A stretch of DNA of 54,170 nt, from assembly GCA_017524545.1 (NCBI GenBank), contig JAFXVN010000007.1, positions 1 to 54,170 on the forward strand, written 5' to 3'. Within the stretch, counting starts at the first letter, position 1. The number at the start of each line of letters is the position of its first letter. The translations under genes and the position numbers were made by a program. Source of the DNA: Bacteroidaceae bacterium. GTDB lineage: Bacteria; Bacteroidota; Bacteroidia; Bacteroidales; Bacteroidaceae. Positions 1-9,264 of this stretch are shown here, one piece after another. The notes under the pieces were generated by a model. The model was not told the DNA's origin, did no database searches, and saw nothing but the letters and a program-made list of their open reading frames with translations.

Positions 1-498
1 AAGTGTAATAAGACATGTAAGGATGGTCGTATATTTGATGTACTGACAAAAGAATACATAGACCAATTATGGTCAGAGTCGATGTACTACTATAAACATG
101 ATCCAAACATGTATTTAGATATTCCACAAGAATTACAGGACACTTTTTCAAATACAATGAGAGAGTTTAAGACTTTTAATGATGATGTGGTAATAGATTA
201 TGTCAATAACATGTTAGAAAGGACATATCATCTAAACAGTAAAGGTGAGTTCAAATCTGAAATGGACTTTTATCAACAATATACAGAGAGTAAGGATTAT
301 GATAGTAACGTGAAAAGTAAGATTGTAAAGATTCCATTCTCTTATGTGAAGTATGTGTTGAAATCTGTTTATCATGAAGAACGTACAGGGTCATATATTG
401 ATATGGGTCTGGGTGACGAGTGGAAATATAAAACTATTCGTTATAATGGTTTTACATGTAAGGGATTTGAGAGACAGAATTGTAACCAAAATTTGTAA
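1..498 (+). CDS. Partial hypothetical protein (3' end) of an AT-rich mobile element
   Basis: The reading frame is open from base 1 to the TAA at 496-498, giving at least 165 residues, so the true start lies outside the window. A Met codon at 82 would give 138 aa, but the frame upstream of it is just as open and protein-like. The product is hydrophilic, rich in Asp, Lys, Tyr and Asn, with no signal peptide or membrane segment. I do not recognise a family. The low GC and the primase-like gene downstream suggest it belongs to a phage, plasmid or integrative element. A replication protein is possible from position, but no motif supports that. Confidence 0.6.
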   Translation, partial: KCNKTCKDGRIFDVLTKEYIDQLWSESMYYYKHDPNMYLDIPQELQDTFSNTMREFKTFNDDVVIDYVNNMLERTYHLNSKGEFKSEMDFYQQYTESKDYDSNVKSKIVKIPFSYVKYVLKSVYHEERTGSYIDMGLGDEWKYKTIRYNGFTCKGFERQNCNQNL

Positions 499-741
499 TT
501 GTAACTGAATACGAATGAGTTTAATTGGTTATAATACGTTCAAACACTCCAAAAAGTTAGGTGTAACTGGTTACGTAACCAGTTTTCGGTTACACTTAAC
601 TTGCTGGTATATACTATGTTGTAGTAGTTGTAACCATGTAACCAAGAAAATGTATGTTATTAAATAAAATATTAATCTTATATAAGAATATGTATTATAT
701 ATCGACATATGAAATTGCGGTTACATTGGTTACATGGTTAC
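482..741. repeat. Cluster of GTAACC/GGTTAC repeats upstream of the primase-like gene (possible origin or operator)
   Basis: The hexamer GTAACC or its complement GGTTAC occurs nine times between the two AT-rich genes: 482, 569, 575, 588, 630, 638, 719, 728 and 736. The copies at 630-645 and 726-741 form a perfect 16-bp inverted repeat. The copies at 569 and 575 form the centre of a perfect palindrome. The last three are spaced 8-9 bp in direct orientation, like short iterons. Position next to a primase-like gene suggests a replication origin or a binding array for an element-encoded regulator. This is inference. Confidence 0.55.
565..584. promoter_or_regulatory. Perfect 20-bp palindrome AACTGGTTACGTAACCAGTT
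   Basis: The sequence is its own exact reverse complement, centred on the ACGT at 573-576. It lies in the non-coding block between 498 and 789 and contains two of the GTAACC-type hexamers. A perfect palindrome of this length usually marks a dimeric protein binding site, such as an operator, initiator or resolution site. Which one cannot be told here. Confidence 0.6.
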
Positions 742-788
742 AAACTACAACTACTAAAATGACTTTAAATATATAATCAAAAGAAGAA

Positions 789-1775
789 ATGAAAATAACA
801 AATACAGAGATTGAAAACACCATGATAGGTGTTTACAAAAATGCAAAAACAACAAAGTATAGTGATATAGTTAGATTAAAAGACTTTCTAATATCACTAC
901 AAAACTATTGTAAAGATACTGTTTTAGAATTACGAGAAATCAGTGACGAACAACGACAAAAAGAGTATAAGATGAGTAATCTTTGTGGTGTGACTATATC
1001 TGCGTTGTTCGGAGAGTATAGGACATCAAATAACATCATCAAACATAATAACTTAATGTGTATAGATGTGGATGAAGAAGATAATAAAGTCTTGTTCTCA
1101 AAGTATGATATTGAGTATATCAAACAACAGATATTTAAATTGGACTTTGTTTATTGTGTATGTTTGAGTTGTAGAGGTAAGGGATTTTATTTCATTGTTC
1201 CTATACCAGACACAAAAGACATTGACATATACTATACATCTATGTATTACAAGTTAAAAAAGTTTGGTATCAATATCGACAAACATTGTAAGGACATAAC
1301 ACGAATAAGGTTTTGTAGTTATGACGAGAACATATTAATTAAACAGGATTGTGAGATAGAAGTGTTTGATGAAGTCAGTGAGGAACAAATCAATGAGAAA
1401 AGAATGGAACTTAAAAACACACAAAGACGTGTATCAAAGATAAGGTATAATACACACAATGAACAACTCAATTATTTAAGTCGGACTATTGACTATCTTA
1501 TAAGTAAAGGGTATGATACGGGTGAACACTGGGCAGAATGGGCAACGGTCGGTAAGTATCTGAAAACATTTGGTGAAGATGGTAGGATGATGTTTCACAG
1601 GTTGTCAGAAGTTTCAAGTGGTTATAAAGGATATGATGATGTTGAGAAGAATTGGAAACGATTTGAACAGTGTAAAACAGAAGATGAAGGGTTTGGAAAA
1701 TTCTATACGATGGTCAGAAATAAATATGGTCAGAATTGGAGAAAAGAGATGATGAAAAGTGAAAAAATAAAGTAA
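789..1775 (+). CDS. VirE-N (BT4734-like) / PriCT-2 primase-like replication protein
   Basis: The 328-aa protein has the layout of Bacteroidota mobile-element primase-like proteins. Residues about 20-190 match a BT4734-like VirE N-terminal domain, with the acidic strand LMCIDVDEEDN and the following SCRGKGFYFIVPI, which resemble the metal-binding and substrate loop of archaeo-eukaryotic-type primases. Residues about 220-310 (HWAEWATVGKYLKTFGEDGR, then WKRFEQC) resemble a PriCT-2 helical domain. It probably acts in replication of the element, and the helicase partner is not in the window. Start ATG 789 follows an A-rich AAAAGAAGAA leader. GC is far lower than in the chromosomal genes downstream. 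Family assignment is from motif memory, not a search. Confidence 0.7.
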   Translation: MKITNTEIENTMIGVYKNAKTTKYSDIVRLKDFLISLQNYCKDTVLELREISDEQRQKEYKMSNLCGVTISALFGEYRTSNNIIKHNNLMCIDVDEEDNKVLFSKYDIEYIKQQIFKLDFVYCVCLSCRGKGFYFIVPIPDTKDIDIYYTSMYYKLKKFGINIDKHCKDITRIRFCSYDENILIKQDCEIEVFDEVSEEQINEKRMELKNTQRRVSKIRYNTHNEQLNYLSRTIDYLISKGYDTGEHWAEWATVGKYLKTFGEDGRMMFHRLSEVSSGYKGYDDVEKNWKRFEQCKTEDEGFGKFYTMVRNKYGQNWRKEMMKSEKIK

Positions 1776-1785
1776 AAAATTACTC

Positions 1786-1826
1786 AATCTACCACACTAT
1801 TTGTTGAAACATTAGTGTGGTAGATT
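1786..1826. terminator. Hairpin after the primase-like gene
   Basis: A perfect 14-bp inverted repeat, AATCTACCACACTA at 1786-1799 against 1813-1826, with a 13-nt loop, begins 10 bases after the primase stop. No strong T-run follows, so it may be a terminator or an RNA-stabilising hairpin. Confidence 0.6.
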
Positions 1827-1842
1827 CTATATTATTATATAG

Positions 1843-2259
1843 ATGAGACACATAACAAATAGATGTTTAATTAGTATAATGACAAAAAATGATATAGATA
1901 AAATCATAAGTAAAAAAGGTCGTTGTGTAAAAGATACGTATTACGGTCTATGTATCAATGTTATGTCACAATTAGAAGACTGTGATAAAGACTATCTTGA
2001 AGAAAATAACATTGATGAAGATTTAATATCAATAGTATCTTATAATATAACATTCTTGTTCATGTCTGTTATTCTGGATAACTCAACTTTTTTTGAGGAA
2101 GAATTTGGTATAAATGAAAGAAACAGAAACAGGATAAGAAAAGACTTAAAAACAATGAATCATATTAAATACCCAGAAAAATATGATTTTCTTGATTTAT
2201 ATGATTATGAAGTACGATGTGTTGATGATTTAACACCAAAAAAAATATATTTTTTTTAA
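1843..2259 (+). CDS. Hypothetical protein of the AT-rich element
   Basis: This 138-aa acidic protein has no family I recognise. It is rich in Asp, Glu, Asn, Ile and Tyr, and lacks a signal peptide or convincing membrane helix. An internal Met at residue 13 (1879) is an equally likely start. The C-terminus is unusual (KKIYFF), encoded by A and T runs. It follows the hairpin at 1786-1826, so it is probably transcribed separately from the primase-like gene. Base composition matches the neighbouring mobile-element genes. Confidence 0.5.
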   Translation: MRHITNRCLISIMTKNDIDKIISKKGRCVKDTYYGLCINVMSQLEDCDKDYLEENNIDEDLISIVSYNITFLFMSVILDNSTFFEEEFGINERNRNRIRKDLKTMNHIKYPEKYDFLDLYDYEVRCVDDLTPKKIYFF

Positions 2260-2406
2260 AAAAATATGGTAAACATTACTAACTGTTATATTTGGGACTT
2301 GTATGTGATATTATCTTTTTATATTATAATTTATGTACTCTCTTTTCATATTAAGTCTTGAATATAACAGAATAGTAATGATTCTAAAAAATATCATAGT
2401 ATATAT

Positions 2407-2568
2407 ATGAAACGACTTAGACAGGCAATTAAAGAAGGTGTCAAATATGACAATCAAATAATGAAATCTATTGTAGAGAGATTAAAAGACACAAATGATG
2501 ATAAAACCAAACCAAACAATGATAAACCCATACAAACAGATAAAGAACCAATCAATGTAAAGGTCTAA
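2407..2568 (+). CDS. Small hypothetical basic protein (53 aa)
   Basis: ATG 2407 to TAA 2566-2568 encodes 53 residues beginning MKRLRQAIKEGVKYDNQIMK and ending in a Lys/Asn/Asp/Pro-rich tail. The N-terminal half could form an amphipathic helix and the tail looks disordered. No family is recognised. A strong terminator follows 22 bases later, which supports a real transcript. Codon usage is as AT-rich as the neighbours. Confidence 0.45.
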   Translation: MKRLRQAIKEGVKYDNQIMKSIVERLKDTNDDKTKPNNDKPIQTDKEPINVKV

Positions 2569-2590
2569 TAATTGTATAATGTGTTTCATT

Positions 2591-2625
2591 AACCGTATAG
2601 TCAATAACGATTATACGGTTTTTTT
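2591..2625 (+). terminator. Rho-independent terminator
   Basis: A 9-bp stem, AACCGTATA at 2591-2599 pairing with TATACGGTT at 2612-2620, has a 12-nt loop and is followed by a run of T. It closes the small gene ending at 2568. Confidence 0.8.
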
Positions 2626-2668
2626 GTTTGAATTTATAATAATATAAGGTATAGGTTAAGGACAATAA

Positions 2669-2841
2669 AAACGTCAAAAATCCGTTATTTATATAGTCGT
2701 AAATGACTTGAACTATAAACAGTTAGGAAAGTATGTACAATTCAAAGTGTTTGGTAATGAAACCTTTACGGCATTGTAAAATGTCGAGATGGAGATTTCG
2801 TAGTCATTCACGGACGTACAATAAAGTTCAAGTCATTATAA
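2669..2841 (+). pseudogene. Possible frameshifted small gene at the element end
   Basis: Two adjacent reading frames together look like one hydrophilic protein. The first frame reads NYKQLGKYVQFKVFGNETF before a stop near 2778-2780. The second continues as CRDGDFVVIHGRTIKFKSL to TAA 2839-2841. A single-base shift near 2775-2780 would join them. No clear ATG is present; TTG 2708 is a candidate. The last codons abut the comM fragment, so the end of the AT-rich element falls at about 2841. Support is weak. Confidence 0.25.
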
Positions 2842-3755
2842 TGATTGGTCCGCCGGGCAGCGGCAAAAGCATGTTGGCAAAGCGGCTGCCGAGCATCCTG
2901 CCACCCCTGTCGCTTCGCGAAAGCTTGGAGACGACGCAAATTCACTCCGTGGCAGGCAAGCTGAAGAACAACTGCTCGCTCATCGCCCAGCGTCCCTTCC
3001 GTGCGCCGCACCACACCATCTCGCAAGTGGCACTTGTTGGCGGAGGTGCCAACCCTCAGCCCGGCGAAATCAGCCTGGCACACAATGGTGTGCTTTTTGC
3101 CGATGAGTTGCCAGAGTTCCAGCGATCCGTTCTCGAAGTGTTGCGCCAGCCGCTTGAAGACCGCGTCATCAACATTTCGCGTGCCAAGTACGCCATCACC
3201 TACCCTTGTTCCTTTATGTTCATTGCCTCGATGAACCCCTGCCCCTGCGGCTACTACAATCACCCGGACAAGCACTGCTGCTGCACGCCCGGACAGATTG
3301 TAAAGTACCTGAACAAGATATCCGGCCCCCTACTCGACCGCATCGACATCCACTGCGAGATACAGCCCGTGCCCTTCGCCCAGCTCTCGCAGATGCAGCC
3401 GGGCGAGCCGAGTGCTGTCATACGAGAAAGAGTTATTAAGGCGCGGAAGATTCAGGAGGAGCGTTTTGCTCACCTCCCCCTCGGGGGAGGACGGGAGGGG
3501 GCTGTTCACTGCAATGCCCAGATGTCAGAGAAGATGCTCCATCAGTTTGCAGAACCCGATGCTGCATCAATGGACTTGCTTCGCATGGCAATGGAGCGCC
3601 TCAAGCTCTCAGCCCGTGCCTACAGCCGCATCCTAAAAGTCGCCCGTACCATCGCCGACCTCGCAGGCAGCGAAAAAATCCAGAGCCAGCATATTGGCGA
3701 AGCCATTGGCTACCGCAACCTCGACAGAAGTGATTGGGCTGAGAGGGGAATATAA
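2841..3755 (+). pseudogene. comM: 5'-truncated comM/yifB (Mg-chelatase-like AAA+ ATPase), fragment 1
   Basis: From codon 2841 the product reads MIGPPGSGKSMLAKRLPSIL, the Walker A of the YifB/ComM family. The rest of the Mg-chelatase core ([29 protein letters not shown]) and the C-terminal domain follow to the TAA at 3753-3755. ComM is a helicase used in natural transformation, usually about 510 aa; here the N-terminal ~200 residues are missing. The same frame stays open upstream to an ATG at 2733, but those 36 residues lie in AT-rich element DNA and look non-native. ATG 2841 could restart translation. An in-frame insertion LPLGGGREGA (about 3474-3505) matches a genomic repeat. Activity is unlikely without the N-terminal domain. 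Confidence 0.8.
3474..3502. repeat. CTCCCCC-GGGGGAG hairpin repeat inside comM fragment 1
   Basis: CTCCCCC, a 2-nt loop and GGGGGAG (3474-3489) are followed by GGGAGGGGGCT. The same unit occurs between genes at 37352-37380 and, more diverged, at 30107-30134, and in comM fragment 3 at about 19634. Here it is read in frame as LPLGGGREG between QEERFAH and VHCNAQM, where family members usually have a short link. Confidence 0.7.
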
Positions 3756-3797
3756 TTTAAGTTTTGGGAGTTATAAGATGGAGTTAAATAGAGATAA

Positions 3798-5777
<1,980 letters not shown>

Positions 5778-5888
5778 CTAAAAGACTGAAGTTTCGGAAG
5801 CTTTCAAATCCACGTGCCATGGTACAGGTATATTGCATTACTTGAACAGATACACAAAATTTACGACCACTAAAGTCATCGCATGTAT

Positions 5889-6071
5889 AGACATCCACTG
5901 CGAGATACAGCCCGTGCCAACAGCCGCATCCTCAAAGTCGCCCACACCATCGCCGACCTCGCAGGCAGCGAGCAAGTGCAGCCGATGCATATTGGCGAGG
6001 CCATTGGGTACAGAAACCTTGATAGAGGTGACTGGGCTGAAAGAGGGGTACATAAAAAAACGAAAGCATGA
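5889..6071 (+). pseudogene. comM: comM/yifB fragment 2, with internal deletion
   Basis: The sequence starts in the [10 protein letters not shown] codons and jumps directly to the [20 protein letters not shown] codons, then runs to the [13 protein letters not shown]-terminus. The jump falls exactly at an 11-bp repeat CAGCCCGTGCC that occurs twice in fragment 1 (3363-3373 and 3610-3620). Loss of the 247 bp between them changes the frame, so this copy cannot encode the domain. Its C-terminal part matches fragment 3 better than fragment 1. Confidence 0.85.
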
Positions 6072-6569
6072 AGTGTAAATGGATAATCCCAAATTGGTCA
6101 TTAAAAGTGCAATAATCCGTGTTCAAGCCTGTAATGGACTGAAAACAAGTTGTTTGAAAAGATAGATTTCTTATATTATAGTAGTCATTGGGAAACTCAA
6201 TTCACAAAAGCTTTGTCATCAAACAATTGCGAAAACAACCACGAAAAAAAGCCTTCCTAATGACCGATTTGGGTTATACCTCTCATCGTGGAGGAAGAAA
6301 TGGACGATGATAAGCAACTTTATTTTGACACCTAATTCCGTTAATGCTTATTAAGATATGCCGGCCAAGAGTGTTATTTTTTTATAAAAACACGGGGAGG
6401 GGTTGGGGATTTAACATTAACTCTGTATATTTGCGTTAAAATTCTAATAAAAATTATATCAAATAAATATTACCCTTTAAGAAAATAGAGTCTTCATCAT
6501 TCCTGGCGTATTTATTTCCCTTTTTGATATTAGACACTTGATATAATAAGGAAACAAATTTCGGAACGA
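6072..6569. other. AT-rich intergenic region upstream of the RiPP-like cluster
   Basis: About 500 bp without a convincing gene. It contains only short open frames, a likely promoter at 6403-6433, and AT-rich sequence unlike the flanking genes. No transposase, tRNA or clear inverted repeat was found. It probably holds the start of transcription for the downstream cluster and remnants of the insertion boundary. Confidence 0.5.
6403..6433 (+). promoter_or_regulatory. Bacteroidota-type promoter for the cluster
   Basis: TTG at 6403-6405, a 20-bp spacer and TATATTTG at 6426-6433 fit the Bacteroidota sigma consensus TTTG-N19-TAnnTTTG. It is the only good match upstream of the cluster and would give a leader of roughly 130-260 nt. 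Confidence 0.55.
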
Positions 6570-6686
6570 ATGATGAAGTTAAGAAAAAACACCTACCACA
6601 TTATTTCTAACTCAAAGCGTTTGTCTAACGGAGGATTTTCTATGCTGAAAAATTTATGCGAAGTTTTTTTAACATACTTTAGATAA
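6570..6686 (+). CDS. Possible small protein (38 aa) at the head of the cluster
   Basis: ATGATG at 6570 opens a 38-codon frame ending at TAA 6684-6686. The product is basic at the N-terminus (MMKLRKNTYHIISNSKRL) and has a short hydrophobic stretch near the end (MLKNLCEVFLTYF). It is in a different frame from the next gene, 14 bases on. It could be a small peptide, a leader peptide, or the displaced N-terminal part of the gene at 6701. No family is recognised. Confidence 0.3.
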   Translation: MMKLRKNTYHIISNSKRLSNGGFSMLKNLCEVFLTYFR

Positions 6687-6700
6687 CAACGCAAAAGTAT

Positions 6701-7042
6701 TTGGGCAATGTGAAAAAAAAGAACAAAAACGGACATTGGGGACGATGTCGAATTGCATCAGAATTTGTATATACATTTTGCAAGCTATTGCATTTGAAAG
6801 GAGACTTTAAAATTAATATAATACATCAAGTACTAGGGAATGATATTCGTCAACGCGGACATGCGTGGGTGACTTGTGATGACAAAGATTTGTTTCTGAC
6901 ACCAGCTTATCGCCCACATACGATGATTAAAATCGGCGAGAGTAAAAAATATCGTTATTGGATTTCTACTAAATATACCCACTTTATAAGAACAAAGGTT
7001 AAAAAGGATACAAGACACCTATTATGGCAAATTTATATTTAA
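6701..7042 (+). CDS. Transglutaminase-like protein resembling lasso-peptide B2 leader peptidases
   Basis: This 113-aa protein starts at TTG 6701 or GTG 6710, with no ATG nearby. It has a Cys in GRCRIAS (residue 16) and a His in RGHAWV (residue 54), followed by acidic residues at 60-63. That spacing and the HAWV motif resemble the Cys-His-Asp core of PF13471 (B2-type) peptidases, which remove leaders in lasso-peptide and some other RiPP pathways. It is short for the family, lacking the N-terminal helices, and may be truncated. Its end overlaps the next gene by 19 bp, suggesting co-translation. It is a candidate for cutting the precursor at 9265, because the exporter has no peptidase domain. 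Confidence 0.45.
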   Translation: MGNVKKKNKNGHWGRCRIASEFVYTFCKLLHLKGDFKINIIHQVLGNDIRQRGHAWVTCDDKDLFLTPAYRPHTMIKIGESKKYRYWISTKYTHFIRTKVKKDTRHLLWQIYI

Positions 7043-7968
7043 CACACCATTGTTATCGGGGTTGTCCTTTTTGTTTTGCACGCAAAGTTTTGGCACAAAG
7101 GAAGAACCGCGACGAAATCCTGACGATGGAGGACATCATTAGGCTGTTAGATCATTATCACAATGACTTCCATACAATTGGACTGCTGGGCGGAGAACCA
7201 TTCCTATACCCACACCTCGCAGAGGTAATCCAGTTGCTGCATGAGCGACATATTATGTGTAAGATCTTCACCAGTGCAACCGATCCGATGCCAAAGGAAG
7301 TGGAGGTATTTCCTGCCACGATGGACTACGTGAATTTTGTCGTTAATGTCGGAGAACGTTCTACCTACAAAGAGGATCAATTCCAGAACCTTGAACATTT
7401 CTTCGAGAAATTTCACGAGGTGATTGCCCTTTCGTTCACCATTTTCGACCTAAATGCTGACCCAACTTTCTTGTTCGACATGATTGACAAATATCATTTG
7501 AGCCGATCAATTCGGACAGGCATTGCCTTGCCTATCTATCAGGGTGGTAATAAGTATATCATGCCCAACGAATACAAGAAAGCCGGCGAGTACTTCATCC
7601 GATGCGTCGATCAGGCCGCAGCGCGGCAGATCAGCATGAACATGGACTGTGGCTTCCAAGCCTGTATGTTCAACGACGAGCAACGCGGCCACCTGCTGCG
7701 TCAGGGTACACAGATGGAGTTTGTCTGCGGTGCAGCCATCGATATCGGTCCCGGTCTGCAAGCCTGGAACTGCTTTCCGCTGTTCCAACTCGGCTATGTC
7801 AATGCATTGGATGCCGACAACGAGGAGAACCTCACCAGACTGCTGCACGAACAAGTAGCCAAAGAAATAGGTAGCGAGTATGGCGTACGTCCAAAATGTA
7901 AAGACTGTAAATTCCTCGCATGCGGTCTTTGCCAAGGCGGCTGCCGCAGTTTCAAATCAATCAAATAA
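7024..7968 (+). CDS. Radical SAM enzyme with C-terminal Cys clusters (rSAM 1)
   Basis: This 314-aa protein has the radical SAM motif CYRGCPFC (Cys10, Cys14, Cys17) almost at its start, followed by LLGGEPFLYP (GGEP 56-59) for SAM binding. The C-terminal third is Cys-rich: CGFQAC, FVCGAAIDIGPG, then CKDCKFLACGLCQGGC. That arrangement is typical of SPASM or twitch domains holding auxiliary Fe-S clusters. Such enzymes modify peptide side chains, for example by forming C-C, C-O or C-S cross-links. It has no N-terminal recognition domain, so the PqqD-like protein at 8964 probably supplies precursor binding. It resembles rSAM 2 in length and motif position, suggesting duplication. Substrate is inferred from the neighbouring precursor. 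Confidence 0.85.
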   Translation: MANLYLTHHCYRGCPFCFARKVLAQRKNRDEILTMEDIIRLLDHYHNDFHTIGLLGGEPFLYPHLAEVIQLLHERHIMCKIFTSATDPMPKEVEVFPATMDYVNFVVNVGERSTYKEDQFQNLEHFFEKFHEVIALSFTIFDLNADPTFLFDMIDKYHLSRSIRTGIALPIYQGGNKYIMPNEYKKAGEYFIRCVDQAAARQISMNMDCGFQACMFNDEQRGHLLRQGTQMEFVCGAAIDIGPGLQAWNCFPLFQLGYVNALDADNEENLTRLLHEQVAKEIGSEYGVRPKCKDCKFLACGLCQGGCRSFKSIK

Positions 7969-7977
7969 TAGAAAAAA

Positions 7978-8937
7978 ATGCCGAATCTCATGCTGACAAA
8001 TTACTGCAACTACAAATGCAGTTATTGTTTCGGAAAAGATATCATGTTTCCCAAGAGTCCGCGCCAGCTGATGACGCGTGACTGCTTCAACGGCATTGTC
8101 GATTGGGTGAAGGAAGGTCCCTCCGACCGCATCTTCCACCTCATGGGCGGCGAGCCCACGCTGAACCCAGACATCGATTGGATGGTGGCACGCCTGTTGG
8201 AAGAAGACATGAACATCCTCATCTTCTCCAATCTTGCCACGCCAGGTGCCGTAGAGTTAGCTTCGAAGATAGCCCATCTGCCGGTGAACTGGGTTGTTAA
8301 TGTGAACGATCCCGCCCACTGGAATACTGCACAGCGCAAAAACATCACAGCCGCCCTTGAGCTTCTGAGAGAACGCGCCTGCCTGACCTTCAATATCATG
8401 CCCGATAAGGATGACAATATGTGGGCTCTGGAATACACCCAAAAGTACCATCTGAACAACAACATCAAGGTAGGTTTCCTGCTCCCAACATACAACCAGA
8501 CCAATGTGGCTCTCGACGACGATGAATACACCGTCGTGGCCGCCAAGGTGACACGTCTGGCACTCGAAGCCGCTAAATTCGATATTCACCTCGACTACGA
8601 ATGTGGAATCCCCACCTGCGCTTTCACCGATGAGCAGTTGGGCATTTTATGGCGCTGCGGCTCACAGCTACAGTCGGGATGCCAGAGCCGTCTCGACATC
8701 ACTCCCGAGGGCGATGTCATCTACTGCCTTCCCTTGGCCACTTTAGGCTCCAAGCATTACACGGAGTTCGACTGCTACAACGATGCCTGCATCTGGTTTG
8801 AGCAACGCTTTGCCCCCTATCGTAAGCTAGGACGCCGTATCGAATGTGCCACCTGCAACCTGCACAACTCCATGTCCTGCAATGCCGGTTGTCTGGCCAA
8901 GAACCTGATTAATTGCAAAAATGTGAACCTGTCTTAA
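7978..8937 (+). CDS. Radical SAM enzyme with C-terminal Cys clusters (rSAM 2)
   Basis: This 319-aa paralogue of rSAM 1 begins 9 bp after it. The CNYKCSYC motif has its three Cys at residues 10, 14 and 17, exactly as in rSAM 1, and MGGEPTLNP follows. The C-terminal half has CGIPTC, the strand LDITPEGDVIYCLPL typical of SPASM domains, and CATCNLHNSMSCNAGC. The shared block F(N/T)DEQ.G.L...G before the SPASM region shows common ancestry with rSAM 1. It may act on a different position of the same peptide or work as a pair with rSAM 1. Clusters of this kind modify ribosomal peptides; that role here is inference from context. Confidence 0.85.
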   Translation: MPNLMLTNYCNYKCSYCFGKDIMFPKSPRQLMTRDCFNGIVDWVKEGPSDRIFHLMGGEPTLNPDIDWMVARLLEEDMNILIFSNLATPGAVELASKIAHLPVNWVVNVNDPAHWNTAQRKNITAALELLRERACLTFNIMPDKDDNMWALEYTQKYHLNNNIKVGFLLPTYNQTNVALDDDEYTVVAAKVTRLALEAAKFDIHLDYECGIPTCAFTDEQLGILWRCGSQLQSGCQSRLDITPEGDVIYCLPLATLGSKHYTEFDCYNDACIWFEQRFAPYRKLGRRIECATCNLHNSMSCNAGCLAKNLINCKNVNLS

Positions 8938-8963
8938 ATAAGGAAGTTAAATTGGATTTTATT

Positions 8964-9215
8964 ATGAAAGTACTTAACAATATCTCTTGGAAACAATTGA
9001 GTGACCGCGTGGTTGCCGTTGACACCAATAATGGTGACTACTACACTTTCAACGAGGTTGCCAGCACCATCTGGGTTGCTCTCAGTGAGGACAAGGCCAT
9101 CGAAGACATTGTGGCACAAATCATGGAGGAATACGACATTATCGATGCCGCCAAGGTGCGAAAAGATATCGACAGCCAACTTGCCCAGTGGCAGGAAATG
9201 AAACTCATCGCTTAA
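8964..9215 (+). CDS. PqqD-like RiPP recognition element (RRE) protein
   Basis: The chosen start is ATG 8964, giving 83 aa; a longer frame from 8913 overlaps rSAM 2 and lacks family-like sequence. The sequence follows the PqqD pattern: an N-terminal strand region (WKQLSDRVVAVDTNNGDYYT), FNEVASTIWVAL, then helices with DIVAQIMEEYDI and AAKVRKDIDSQL. PqqD-type proteins form a small winged fold that binds the leader of a RiPP precursor and presents it to radical SAM enzymes. It lies between rSAM 2 and the precursor gene, 49 bp upstream of the latter, as expected for a shared recognition subunit. Confidence 0.85.
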   Translation: MKVLNNISWKQLSDRVVAVDTNNGDYYTFNEVASTIWVALSEDKAIEDIVAQIMEEYDIIDAAKVRKDIDSQLAQWQEMKLIA

Positions 9216-9264
9216 CTCGCAGCACCCGTTGCTGCATCATCTATAATCTATAACAATAACAACA

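Noticed and set aside
2733-2840. N-terminal extension of the comM fragment to ATG 2733
   Set aside because: The 36 residues lie in AT-rich element sequence and do not look like ComM; a different frame there looks more protein-like.
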